From the NCBI GenBank assembly GCA_938020445.1, contig CALIIC010000105.1, positions 1 to 64,000 of the forward strand: a stretch of DNA of 64,000 bases. The letters are read 5' to 3'. Position numbers and translations under genes: made by a program. The stretch is from an uncultured Flavobacteriaceae bacterium. GTDB lineage: Bacteria > Bacteroidota > Bacteroidia > Flavobacteriales > Flavobacteriaceae. The notes under the pieces were generated by a model, which had not been told where the DNA came from, searched no databases, and worked only from the letters and a program-made list of their open reading frames with translations. The first letter of the stretch is position 1. The number at the start of each line of letters is the position of its first letter. Of the stretch, positions 40,252 to 48,452 are shown one piece after another.

Positions 40252-41406
40252 TTATTCTTCCGGAGGAGTATCGGGGGCCACTTCAGAGGGTTCTTCGCAT
40301 TCCAGGTCTACTGGCACATGGAAGGGGTCTAGGGCCGCACTTGCAGCATTGGCGGCCGCCATTCGCGCCTGCTCGTCGGCATTGTGCAATTGTTGCACAT
40401 ACGCTTCAATACCAGTACTCGGACCTGTATAGTCTATAGACAGGGTTACCGAACCATTGTATTGTTCAAAGGCGGCAACATGTTCCTGCTCGTGCGGGGC
40501 CAGCTCGTTCGAAATGGCGTTCCGCACCCTTTCTTCCTGGCAATTGGTGAGTCCATCGGGAATGCTTGGCAGGGAAACAGACGTGGTTACATGGTAATTG
40601 ATTTCGTAGCCCCCGGTATAGTGCCAACAATCACCCTCGGTACATCCAAGGCCTTCTGTTGTTGGTGTCCGTTCTAGTGAAGTAGTACGTCCGTTACCAC
40701 CATCATAGCTAGCATTGGTTACGGCTTCCAGCGAAATCGAATTTCCAAAAACGGTCTTTGAGCTCGGTTGCCCCGAATAGTGAATATCGGGTACGCGTTC
40801 AGGTACCATGATGCGATCTTCTTGTAGTTCCGCTTCCTTTTCCATTGCCTTGGCATCTGTTGCAGGGGTATTTTCATTGATCGCCTCATCGGTTTCTTCT
40901 TCCTTGTTAGGTGCCTTCGTATCCTCTTCTGCCAGCATTTGAATGATTTGCTTGCCATTTCTTTGTTGCTGCACGTGCTTTAATTCGTGGGCAAACACTT
41001 GCTTTTCCTCCAAGCTATCGGACTTCAAGCGTTCCGTATTCAGCACAACATGATTTTGCCATGTAAATGCCTTGGCCCCGATTTCCTTTGCTGCATTTGC
41101 CGCCTCTTGATCGTTATGTACCTGTACATTTCCAAAATTATCGTTCATCTTAGCCTCAAAGAAATTTCTTTTTTGCTTGGGAATGGCGCTGCCCTTGCTA
41201 TTGATGTTTTTCATGTAATGCCCGAAAAAATTGCTTTTTGCAGCCGCCTGCCCGTCCGATTTTTTCTGTACGCCCTTCTTTTCGTCGTCCTCGCATTTGT
41301 CGCATTTGCGCTGTACTTGGGACTCGAAGAAATTTTCGGACTGTGTATTTTGCTGCGCGGGCTTTTGTTTTCGTACCCGTCGCCGTCTTGAGGATTTATT
41401 TTTCAT
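40252..41406 (-). CDS. DUF4157 (eCIS core domain) protein with second C-terminal HExxH (DUF922-like) domain
   Basis: NFFEAKMNDNFGNVQVHNDQEAANAAKEIGAKAFTWQNHVVLN..VFAHELKHVQQQ (DUF4157); later RNAISNELAPHEQEHVAAFEQYN (second HExxH). N-terminal CDKCEDDE and NFFE/NFFG motifs. Confidence 0.85.
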   Translation of the reverse strand: MKNKSSRRRRVRKQKPAQQNTQSENFFESQVQRKCDKCEDDEKKGVQKKSDGQAAAKSNFFGHYMKNINSKGSAIPKQKRNFFEAKMNDNFGNVQVHNDQEAANAAKEIGAKAFTWQNHVVLNTERLKSDSLEEKQVFAHELKHVQQQRNGKQIIQMLAEEDTKAPNKEEETDEAINENTPATDAKAMEKEAELQEDRIMVPERVPDIHYSGQPSSKTVFGNSISLEAVTNASYDGGNGRTTSLERTPTTEGLGCTEGDCWHYTGGYEINYHVTTSVSLPSIPDGLTNCQEERVRNAISNELAPHEQEHVAAFEQYNGSVTLSIDYTGPSTGIEAYVQQLHNADEQARMAAANAASAALDPFHVPVDLECEEPSEVAPDTPPEE

Positions 41407-41435
41407 TTTTTTATCTTTAAATTGAGGATATACTA

Positions 41436-44400
41436 CTACATATCGTTATCCGGTCCTATTGCACCTACTTGTGTATTATTTACATAGTACTTAACTCTTC
41501 TTGTTTTTCTCCTTAATTCATTTCCACCGCTTTGTTCTTTTGCTTCCAGCAGTAGTTTTTCGAATATTTGGTTCATTAGTAGGGTCCGATTTATTTCTGG
41601 GGAATCTGGTATTGTTCCATCACGCGTTAATCTATTCAGAATAGAAGTGGCTAAAGACCGCCCGTCGTTAAACTCCTTGGTCGCCTCAACTCGCATATCA
41701 AAATGATATATTTCACCTTCGGCAAGCGTTCCATTTTCTACTTCAGCTGCAGCTTTTCGCCCGACCCAATCATTTATTCTGCGTTCAATTCCGGCCATGA
41801 TGACTCTGTTGAAATTGGCGCTTGTAAGAATGATATTCAGTGCTTGTGCCTCGCCAGGTCCTTGGAACCTATTGGCAATTAAATGAGCTCTATCCAATCC
41901 TGCAGTAGTAGTGTTCATGCTAGACCGCCCCGAAACGCCCGTATCGCGTTGTCTTGCCAATTGGGAACCACTGATCTGTTGCCTTTCCAATCGCACGTTT
42001 GCTGAAGGCTCTACATCATTTTCCATGATCGATGCTTCAAACCTATTTCCGTTTTGAGTTGTTACGACAATGTCGAACTTATCTCTGGTATCCCCTTCGA
42101 AATCTACGAAATCAAGGTTGGCAATTTGATACTCTTGATGATCGTTGGTATTACTACCAAGCTGTAGTTTGCCATCATTGTCAAAGTGATAGGCTTGTAA
42201 ACTTGAATTGCCACTACGTCGAATATGTGCCCGTCCCGTACCTGATTTGTCAACTACTGAATAGCCTTGACCGCTGACCAGGTCCCTTAATCGAACTCCG
42301 GCTGCATTCAAAGCGCCGTTGACGGTATAAACGGTTCCGATATTTCCTCTTAGGAATCCGTCAACGGCTTCTGGCATCAAATTAAAGACAACGATGACCT
42401 TTGTCTTTAAGAGTTGCATTTCAGCATCCAATTGAGTTTGTGCGGTAGCAATTCGCTGTTCGTCGCCCGCTTCGTCGGCAGCGGCCAACGCATCGGCTTT
42501 TTGTTTAGCAATGGTATGTTGAGACGCTACTTCTTCCACAGCGCCAAGCTTATTGGAATCGCCTGCAGCTTGGTTACGCCATTCGGTAATCTGATTTTCC
42601 AAGTTCATAGGGTTACTTGCCACCTTAATGGTTGCAGTGCTACCGCTTTTTTCCACCCACAATCGATGTGATTCCCCTCCGGCGCTGAAACCAAAGACAG
42701 CCCCGAATGCCGCCCTGATGCCACTAACAACCCGTTCCCCAAACTCAATAACACGCAGCACCCCGTCAATAATAGGCCTGCCCATGCGCAGGGCCTTGGC
42801 CACCAACCAATCAATACCCTCCGTGATTTTAACGCGGATCGCTTGTATGATCTCCGCAATTCTTCTTCCGATACCGCCCAAGCCTACCTGGTTTGCCAAG
42901 AAGCCTATGAGAACAGGAATGCCTCGCGCCATGGCGCCTTCTAAGAAATTGGCCGCAGCACTCACATTACCGGCCGCAATTTCCGCAATACCATTTACGA
43001 ACGAATTCAGAATTTCCAACATGGCCCGCAACTGTTCAATAAACGACTGGATGGCCCTGTAAATGGCAATGACGCTATTAATAACTGCCATAATACCTGT
43101 TGGGTCGAGCATGCTGAGCAATTTCGTGGTCACCGAGGCGATGATACGTGTCATAATCCAATTTTTGGCAGCATCGAGGACCATATTCCATAGTTCACTT
43201 AATTTCTCCTGTACATATTCCCAAATGGCAATGGGACCTCGCTCCATAACATCTTTGATAAAGCTCCAGATACCGGTGAGTTTATCCACGGCTCCTCGGA
43301 TTTTGGCCACTTTTTCTGCCCCGATTTGCTCCGTAAGCTTTAACCAAACCCGCTCCATAATGCGATCAACGCTAATGCCCAGGATCTGCATGATCAGGTT
43401 CAAAATACTCTTGAAGCTCAAGTCAGGCGGCATTTGAATACCCAATTCCCCCAAAGACCCGAACAACCATGAGGCAAGGCCGCTCATTAAATGCGTAAGA
43501 ATATTATCGAAGAATTGGGTAAAACCCTGTTTAATTCCTCTTAGAATGTTTTTAAGGAAACCAATCGGGTCACGTTTAATATTCCCAAAGGCCTCCAAGG
43601 AGCGTTGAATGATGTTATTGACCGTTTCAAAGGGGAAGTTCATCGCAATAAGCAGAATCTCGACGACGATTTGTACAATGGTCATCACAAAACGTACAAG
43701 GCGTATCACGGGATTTCCGAAAGTGGCAATAATTCTGGCAAAAACACCTAGAGGGTTTAAGAAATCGTTCCAGTCCAGAGAGTCCCATAAACTTGTAAAT
43801 AGCCCTACGACATAGTCCCAAGTAAAGTCGAGCTGGGCAACGGCCCTATTGACCTTTTGGGTCATTTGATCTATTTTTCCACTTTCTTTGAGTTGTTGGA
43901 ATTGTGCTTCCCCACCCTCCATTAAACTGAAAAATCCATGGATCATGTTTTCAGTGTTTCTACGCACAACTGCACCCGTAAAGGGATCCCGACCAATGAG
44001 TACGGTGATTAGGAAGTAGCCCCTAGTCTCTTTGGCATAGTTACTTAATCGGGTCAATAGGGCATCTTTGAGAATACGCACCAAAATCACCATGGCATCG
44101 GTAAAGAAAGCAATGATCCTGTTGATAGGGGTGAGGAAGGCTTGCGCGATACGGGTAAACGTTTCTACGGGACTGAAGAGGCTTTCAAAGGTGATCAACT
44201 CCCATATGGTCGTAAAGATATTCCCTACATCGCTTACCAAATCCTGTACTAGTCCAATACTGCGGTCGATCCAATCCACGCATTGTATGAAAATGCCGTT
44301 TTCGATCATTTGTGCCTTGATCTGTGTTCCCCGGTCTCCGAGTACTTTTAACGAGGCATTGAGAATGTTGGTGCCATTGAAGGCCACTTGTTCGCCGGTA

Positions 44401-46853
44401 ATGGGGTCTTCCCCCAAGAGCAAGACCAAGAGGTCGTATGCATCAGGGAAATATTCTTTTACAAAGGTCACCAGCGTACTGAGGGCAATGTCTTTTACCA
44501 TGGTCAAGAAATCGCCCCCGACTTCGGCGACAAAGTCAACAATGTCGGTCACGATCGACCGGAACAGGTCGGCTACATCGCCCATCACCCTTTCCGGATT
44601 CCCAACATCGTCAATACTCAACCGGTTCCAAAAGTTTTCGAACCGAGATTCTACGGACGATATGAGCGCCGAGAAGCGTTTGACCGAATCGAATAACCAG
44701 TTGGCAACAGGGTTGATTGCCTCAAAATACTCCAATACCCATTTCACCATACCGCCTCCTAGCGGGATGATATCGAGTACGGCATCCAATAAGGTCAAAG
44801 GCGTTTTATCTACCCCGCGTCCGGTAATAGGATCATACCCCAAAATGTAACTCAAAAGGGTATAGCCGGGAATCTCCATTACAAAATCGCGCACCTTATC
44901 GAGCAACCAGTTTTTGGCAGCATCGAGCCCCTCTTCGATGAGGTCTGCCACGTCGGAAGCCAGCCCCGAGACTGCATTCCATGCGTCACCCAACCAGCCG
45001 CCTTGGATCATCGCACCGGGAGATTTGTTTCGTACGCGTTGTGCAGGGGTCTTATCTGCTTTTGTTTGAATCAGACCAGGGGCTTCTTCGTTTTCATAGG
45101 TTGCCCCGTTTGAAGCAAACCCGCCCGGGCTTCCTATTTCGGAGCGCTGCAGGGTCTCTTCTTTATTTTCTTTTTCCAAGCCATTGGTTTTGGCCTGTAC
45201 GGTGGTTTCTTCTTCCTCTTCTTGGCCTTCGAGCGATTTTGCTTGGACAGCGGACGCTTCCTTTGTTTGAATTTCTTCTTCCTCACTTTCGTTTTCCGCT
45301 TTCCGGCTTACATTGTACTTTAACTTTCGGAGCTCCTTAAAGGTTTTTGGTTCGGTATCCTTATCGCCATGTTCCGGACTTCGTAGATTTCCGGTTTTCG
45401 CAACCAACGGATTAAAGAATGCGTGCCAATTACTAATGTCATGGGTCTGTACCTGTATTTCTCCCCCCAGGTTGTCATCACCAGCGGTATTCCCGTTGAC
45501 GCTCTTCACGCGGTTGGTGCCCTCCATTCCTACAACAAGGCCATAGTGGGAGCGTTTCTGTTTGAAGGCCAAATCTCCCGGTTTGGGCGTATATCCCGGA
45601 GGGTACGCCGCTTCCGGAGGAATAAATGCCTCGCCCAGTTTCCATTTGGGCATGGGTATTCCTGCCTTGTTTAATGCCCAAAAGGCAAATATGCCGCACC
45701 AACTTGGCATAGCGTCCCTATTTTCCTTTTTGTTGGTATCGGTTTGGTTGGGCACTTGCCCTTTAATGATAGCTTTCTTTTTAATGTGTGGTTTATAGAC
45801 AACACCCTTTGCTCCGGTAGGCCCGTTAACAATTTTATCTTTGCCGAAGGTGGTCTCAAAATAATCGAGTAGTCGTTCCCAACCATATCTGTTGCCATCG
45901 GCGCCTTCCTTGTTGGCGATGACCTTGCCTTGTTCCCCTTCTGCAAGTTCTACGGCTTTGGTGAGTTGCGGCGCTATCTGACGTTGAAGAATCGTTTTTC
46001 GCTGAACAGCGGTGAACGTGTGCTTTCGTTGTTCATTGGCATGCACAGGTACGGCCCCTTGCTGAATGGTATGGGTTAATTCATGCGCAAGGAGTGTCTG
46101 CCCCGATTTCGAACCGGGGTCATATTTTCCACTGTTAAAGTAGATGTGATTTCCGTAGGTAAAGGCATGCGCGTTTACTTGCTTACTCATTTGCTGAGCG
46201 CTCGTATCGGTATGGATTCGTACCGCACTGAAATCTGCCCCGAAACGGGACGACATGAAGTTTCCGACTGTTCTGGCCATAGGCCGACCGCCGGAGGTGG
46301 AATTATGCAATTTACTTTGAAATTGCGCGGCTCCCGCCGGAGGTCCGCGGCCACTCAATTGTACCACATCCGAGTGATACCTTGAGGAGGGCCGCTGGGC
46401 GGAATATGCTTGTACGGTTTGCTTGTACGTCAAGGACGTTGCTTGTGCACCGATGGTGTTGCCTTGCGTATCACCGCTATCCTTGGTTTGTATCGTACCG
46501 TCTTCATCTTGCTCGCCGTCTGCCATACGCTGTATGTGCATTGAGGCGGTTTGAACGGTCTCTTCTTCTTCCTCCTTGCCTTCTTCCTGTCGTTGTACTT
46601 CGGGGGCGGCAATAGCGGTCGGCGCTACCTTTGGGTCTGGGGTGTTCACCACCCGATCGGCAATGAGGTCAGCCTCTTTTTCATAAGAGTCGTCTGGTTT
46701 GTTGACCCGTAGTTTGGGCTGTATGGCCGGTTTAAAAAAGGAAGGTTCAGACGTAGGTTCCCCTGACTCTTTTTGAGGGCCAAAAAAAGTTTCAGCTGTC
46801 TTGCGTTGCAAGTTTACAGCGGGCTTTACCGTTTTATCTGCTGTTGAAAACAA
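41436..46853 (-). CDS. 1805-aa candidate eCIS cargo toxin: DUF4157 + CHAP/amidase-like + helical repeats + DNA/RNA non-specific endonuclease-like C-terminus
   Basis: IQPKLRVNKPDDSYEKEADLIADRV; SSRFGADFSAVRIHTDTSAQQMSKQVNAHAFTYGNHIYFNSG..LLAHELTHTIQQG; SWCGIFAFWALNKAG..SHYGLVVG..VNGNT; three GxDPxTG repeats; LDRAHLIANRFQGPGEAQALNIILTSANFN. Confidence 0.88.
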   Translation of the reverse strand: MFSTADKTVKPAVNLQRKTAETFFGPQKESGEPTSEPSFFKPAIQPKLRVNKPDDSYEKEADLIADRVVNTPDPKVAPTAIAAPEVQRQEEGKEEEEETVQTASMHIQRMADGEQDEDGTIQTKDSGDTQGNTIGAQATSLTYKQTVQAYSAQRPSSRYHSDVVQLSGRGPPAGAAQFQSKLHNSTSGGRPMARTVGNFMSSRFGADFSAVRIHTDTSAQQMSKQVNAHAFTYGNHIYFNSGKYDPGSKSGQTLLAHELTHTIQQGAVPVHANEQRKHTFTAVQRKTILQRQIAPQLTKAVELAEGEQGKVIANKEGADGNRYGWERLLDYFETTFGKDKIVNGPTGAKGVVYKPHIKKKAIIKGQVPNQTDTNKKENRDAMPSWCGIFAFWALNKAGIPMPKWKLGEAFIPPEAAYPPGYTPKPGDLAFKQKRSHYGLVVGMEGTNRVKSVNGNTAGDDNLGGEIQVQTHDISNWHAFFNPLVAKTGNLRSPEHGDKDTEPKTFKELRKLKYNVSRKAENESEEEEIQTKEASAVQAKSLEGQEEEEETTVQAKTNGLEKENKEETLQRSEIGSPGGFASNGATYENEEAPGLIQTKADKTPAQRVRNKSPGAMIQGGWLGDAWNAVSGLASDVADLIEEGLDAAKNWLLDKVRDFVMEIPGYTLLSYILGYDPITGRGVDKTPLTLLDAVLDIIPLGGGMVKWVLEYFEAINPVANWLFDSVKRFSALISSVESRFENFWNRLSIDDVGNPERVMGDVADLFRSIVTDIVDFVAEVGGDFLTMVKDIALSTLVTFVKEYFPDAYDLLVLLLGEDPITGEQVAFNGTNILNASLKVLGDRGTQIKAQMIENGIFIQCVDWIDRSIGLVQDLVSDVGNIFTTIWELITFESLFSPVETFTRIAQAFLTPINRIIAFFTDAMVILVRILKDALLTRLSNYAKETRGYFLITVLIGRDPFTGAVVRRNTENMIHGFFSLMEGGEAQFQQLKESGKIDQMTQKVNRAVAQLDFTWDYVVGLFTSLWDSLDWNDFLNPLGVFARIIATFGNPVIRLVRFVMTIVQIVVEILLIAMNFPFETVNNIIQRSLEAFGNIKRDPIGFLKNILRGIKQGFTQFFDNILTHLMSGLASWLFGSLGELGIQMPPDLSFKSILNLIMQILGISVDRIMERVWLKLTEQIGAEKVAKIRGAVDKLTGIWSFIKDVMERGPIAIWEYVQEKLSELWNMVLDAAKNWIMTRIIASVTTKLLSMLDPTGIMAVINSVIAIYRAIQSFIEQLRAMLEILNSFVNGIAEIAAGNVSAAANFLEGAMARGIPVLIGFLANQVGLGGIGRRIAEIIQAIRVKITEGIDWLVAKALRMGRPIIDGVLRVIEFGERVVSGIRAAFGAVFGFSAGGESHRLWVEKSGSTATIKVASNPMNLENQITEWRNQAAGDSNKLGAVEEVASQHTIAKQKADALAAADEAGDEQRIATAQTQLDAEMQLLKTKVIVVFNLMPEAVDGFLRGNIGTVYTVNGALNAAGVRLRDLVSGQGYSVVDKSGTGRAHIRRSGNSSLQAYHFDNDGKLQLGSNTNDHQEYQIANLDFVDFEGDTRDKFDIVVTTQNGNRFEASIMENDVEPSANVRLERQQISGSQLARQRDTGVSGRSSMNTTTAGLDRAHLIANRFQGPGEAQALNIILTSANFNRVIMAGIERRINDWVGRKAAAEVENGTLAEGEIYHFDMRVEATKEFNDGRSLATSILNRLTRDGTIPDSPEINRTLLMNQIFEKLLLEAKEQSGGNELRRKTRRVKYYVNNTQVGAIGPDNDM

Positions 46854-46856
46854 CTC

Positions 46857-48257
46857 TTATTTTTTAGTCCATTCTACAAAAAGAATTTGCCTCATCCAGT
46901 TGAATCGAATGGTATTGAAATTCCACGGGACATAGTTGAGCAAAATATCCATTGTTTTTTCCTCTATGTATAGGTAATAGAAACCATTTTTTGATTTTAG
47001 TGCGCCGGTTCGGTTCAGGAAAGACATTTGAAGACCTTGCGGACTCGTATTCTTAAGCGCTTCCCAATGCCCGATGATGGCATTTAGTAGTTCTGCAATT
47101 TTTTCGTCCAATTTTTTAGAAGGTCGTATGGCAACATCGCAGTGTTGGCCAAGTTGCAAGCCCGCCAGTATTTTAGGCAAGCTAAGTTTCCATTCGGGAG
47201 CTTTCTTTTCACCCGTTGCCAAATAGTGCAAAAGAATCGGGATTTTTGTTTTCTTAAGCAACTGTCCGTTCCTATCAAGGTGCCCGGTGTTTTTTAGGAA
47301 AGTCGCAAGAAAGGGTGCTACCAATACCAAACCTGCCTGCCCCACATATGCCCCTTCAGGGATCAGGGCCGGCAATGTGTCCATCTTCTGGTCTGCCTCT
47401 TGTTGGCTATACATATACTCTTTCGTTGGCCAAATTGTCCTTGATTTTAAGATGCTTCCCTCTATTGCCAGCAGTTCCATAACCGCTAGAATTTCTTGAG
47501 GAATATGAATCGTGGCCAATGGGATTCTTTTTGAGGCGATATAGTACCGTATCGTTTTTGAAAGCACCACGGCGAGTGATGGCTTGGAATACGGTAAAGT
47601 CGAAAAAAGCAAATGATAAAAATCATGCAATGGGGTAGGGGCGTGAAAATGTTGCGGATGCCCTTTCAGTAGTGTTAATACTGCTTCAATTTGTTTGTCG
47701 ACTTCCTTTTCCCTAGTCAACCTGGCAATAAACGAATGATGCAATTTGGTATTTTGCAAACTGAAGAAACGTGCAAACGCACTCTTGTTTTGGATCGAGA
47801 TAAGCCATTGTTTTCGAAGGACTTGGTCATGTAGAAGGGTGTCAAAAAAGGAAGTTACCAAATTGTCCCAGGCTTCCTTTTTAAAATGTTCGTTGAGGTA
47901 ACCTGATCGAAGATACCTAAGCACAATTTGAGATTGGTATTCCGGCACGGTCATAACCGCGTCTTTTTTTTCTCGTATCGCTTTCTTTAAGGAACTGTAC
48001 ACTTGATCCCAAATGAAGGCTTGTACCTTGGTAACGTCTTCGAAGATGTTGGATGTTTCTGGCAGTTCCAGGTTTATTTCCAAGGCTTGAATCTGCACCA
48101 TGGTATTTGTATCCGTAAGGTTTTCCGCATGATGGTCGATTGCCTCGAGGATGTTGGTTTTTGCCCAGGCTACAACCTCATTGCTTCGGGGCATTTCAGA
48201 TGCTGTCTGGCCCAATTCAAAGTGTAGTACTGCGTTGTGAATGGTATTCTGTTGCAT
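46857..48257 (-). CDS. Contractile injection system tape-measure protein (CIS_TMP-like)
   Basis: MQQNTIHNAVLHFELGQTASE..EINLELPE..; size and position between tail and cargo genes. ATG 48257 preferred over TTG 48269. Confidence 0.75.
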   Translation of the reverse strand: MQQNTIHNAVLHFELGQTASEMPRSNEVVAWAKTNILEAIDHHAENLTDTNTMVQIQALEINLELPETSNIFEDVTKVQAFIWDQVYSSLKKAIREKKDAVMTVPEYQSQIVLRYLRSGYLNEHFKKEAWDNLVTSFFDTLLHDQVLRKQWLISIQNKSAFARFFSLQNTKLHHSFIARLTREKEVDKQIEAVLTLLKGHPQHFHAPTPLHDFYHLLFSTLPYSKPSLAVVLSKTIRYYIASKRIPLATIHIPQEILAVMELLAIEGSILKSRTIWPTKEYMYSQQEADQKMDTLPALIPEGAYVGQAGLVLVAPFLATFLKNTGHLDRNGQLLKKTKIPILLHYLATGEKKAPEWKLSLPKILAGLQLGQHCDVAIRPSKKLDEKIAELLNAIIGHWEALKNTSPQGLQMSFLNRTGALKSKNGFYYLYIEEKTMDILLNYVPWNFNTIRFNWMRQILFVEWTKK

Positions 48258-48282
48258 CGTTTTTTTCAAATTCGTTATAAAT

Positions 48283-48434
48283 ATCCTCGGGAAGAGGCGT
48301 GCGAACGCATCTTCCCTGAGGATTGGGCCTTCGGAAAGGCCCTTTTAGGACGCAATTTTCATTGCAGACCTTATGCCGCTTGGGAAAACCCCAAGGGCTA
48401 GGCCTTCGGAAAGGCCCTCTAAAGAGGGAGCAAA
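48283..48434 (-). promoter_or_regulatory. Cluster of stem-loops between eCIS structural and cargo genes
   Basis: 48283-48323 long imperfect hairpin (ATCCTCGGGAAGA/TCTTCCCTGAGGAT); 48325-48342 GGGCCTT-cgga-AAGGCCC; 48380-48396 CTTGGG-aaaac-CCCAAG; 48401-48416 GGCCTT-cgga-AAGGCC; 48415-48428 CCCTC-taaa-GAGGG. Confidence 0.6.
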
Positions 48435-48452
48435 ACGCCCCCTAGCTGTTGA

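Noticed and set aside
44068-44850. 260-aa plus-strand ORF opposite the toxin gene
   Set aside because: Low-complexity Ser/Arg/Thr composition and complete overlap with a CDS that has clear domains.
48325-48342. GGGCCTTCGGAAAGGCCC followed by TTTT as a plus-strand terminator
   Set aside because: No plus-strand gene precedes it; surrounding transcription is minus strand, so a simple intrinsic terminator call is not supported.
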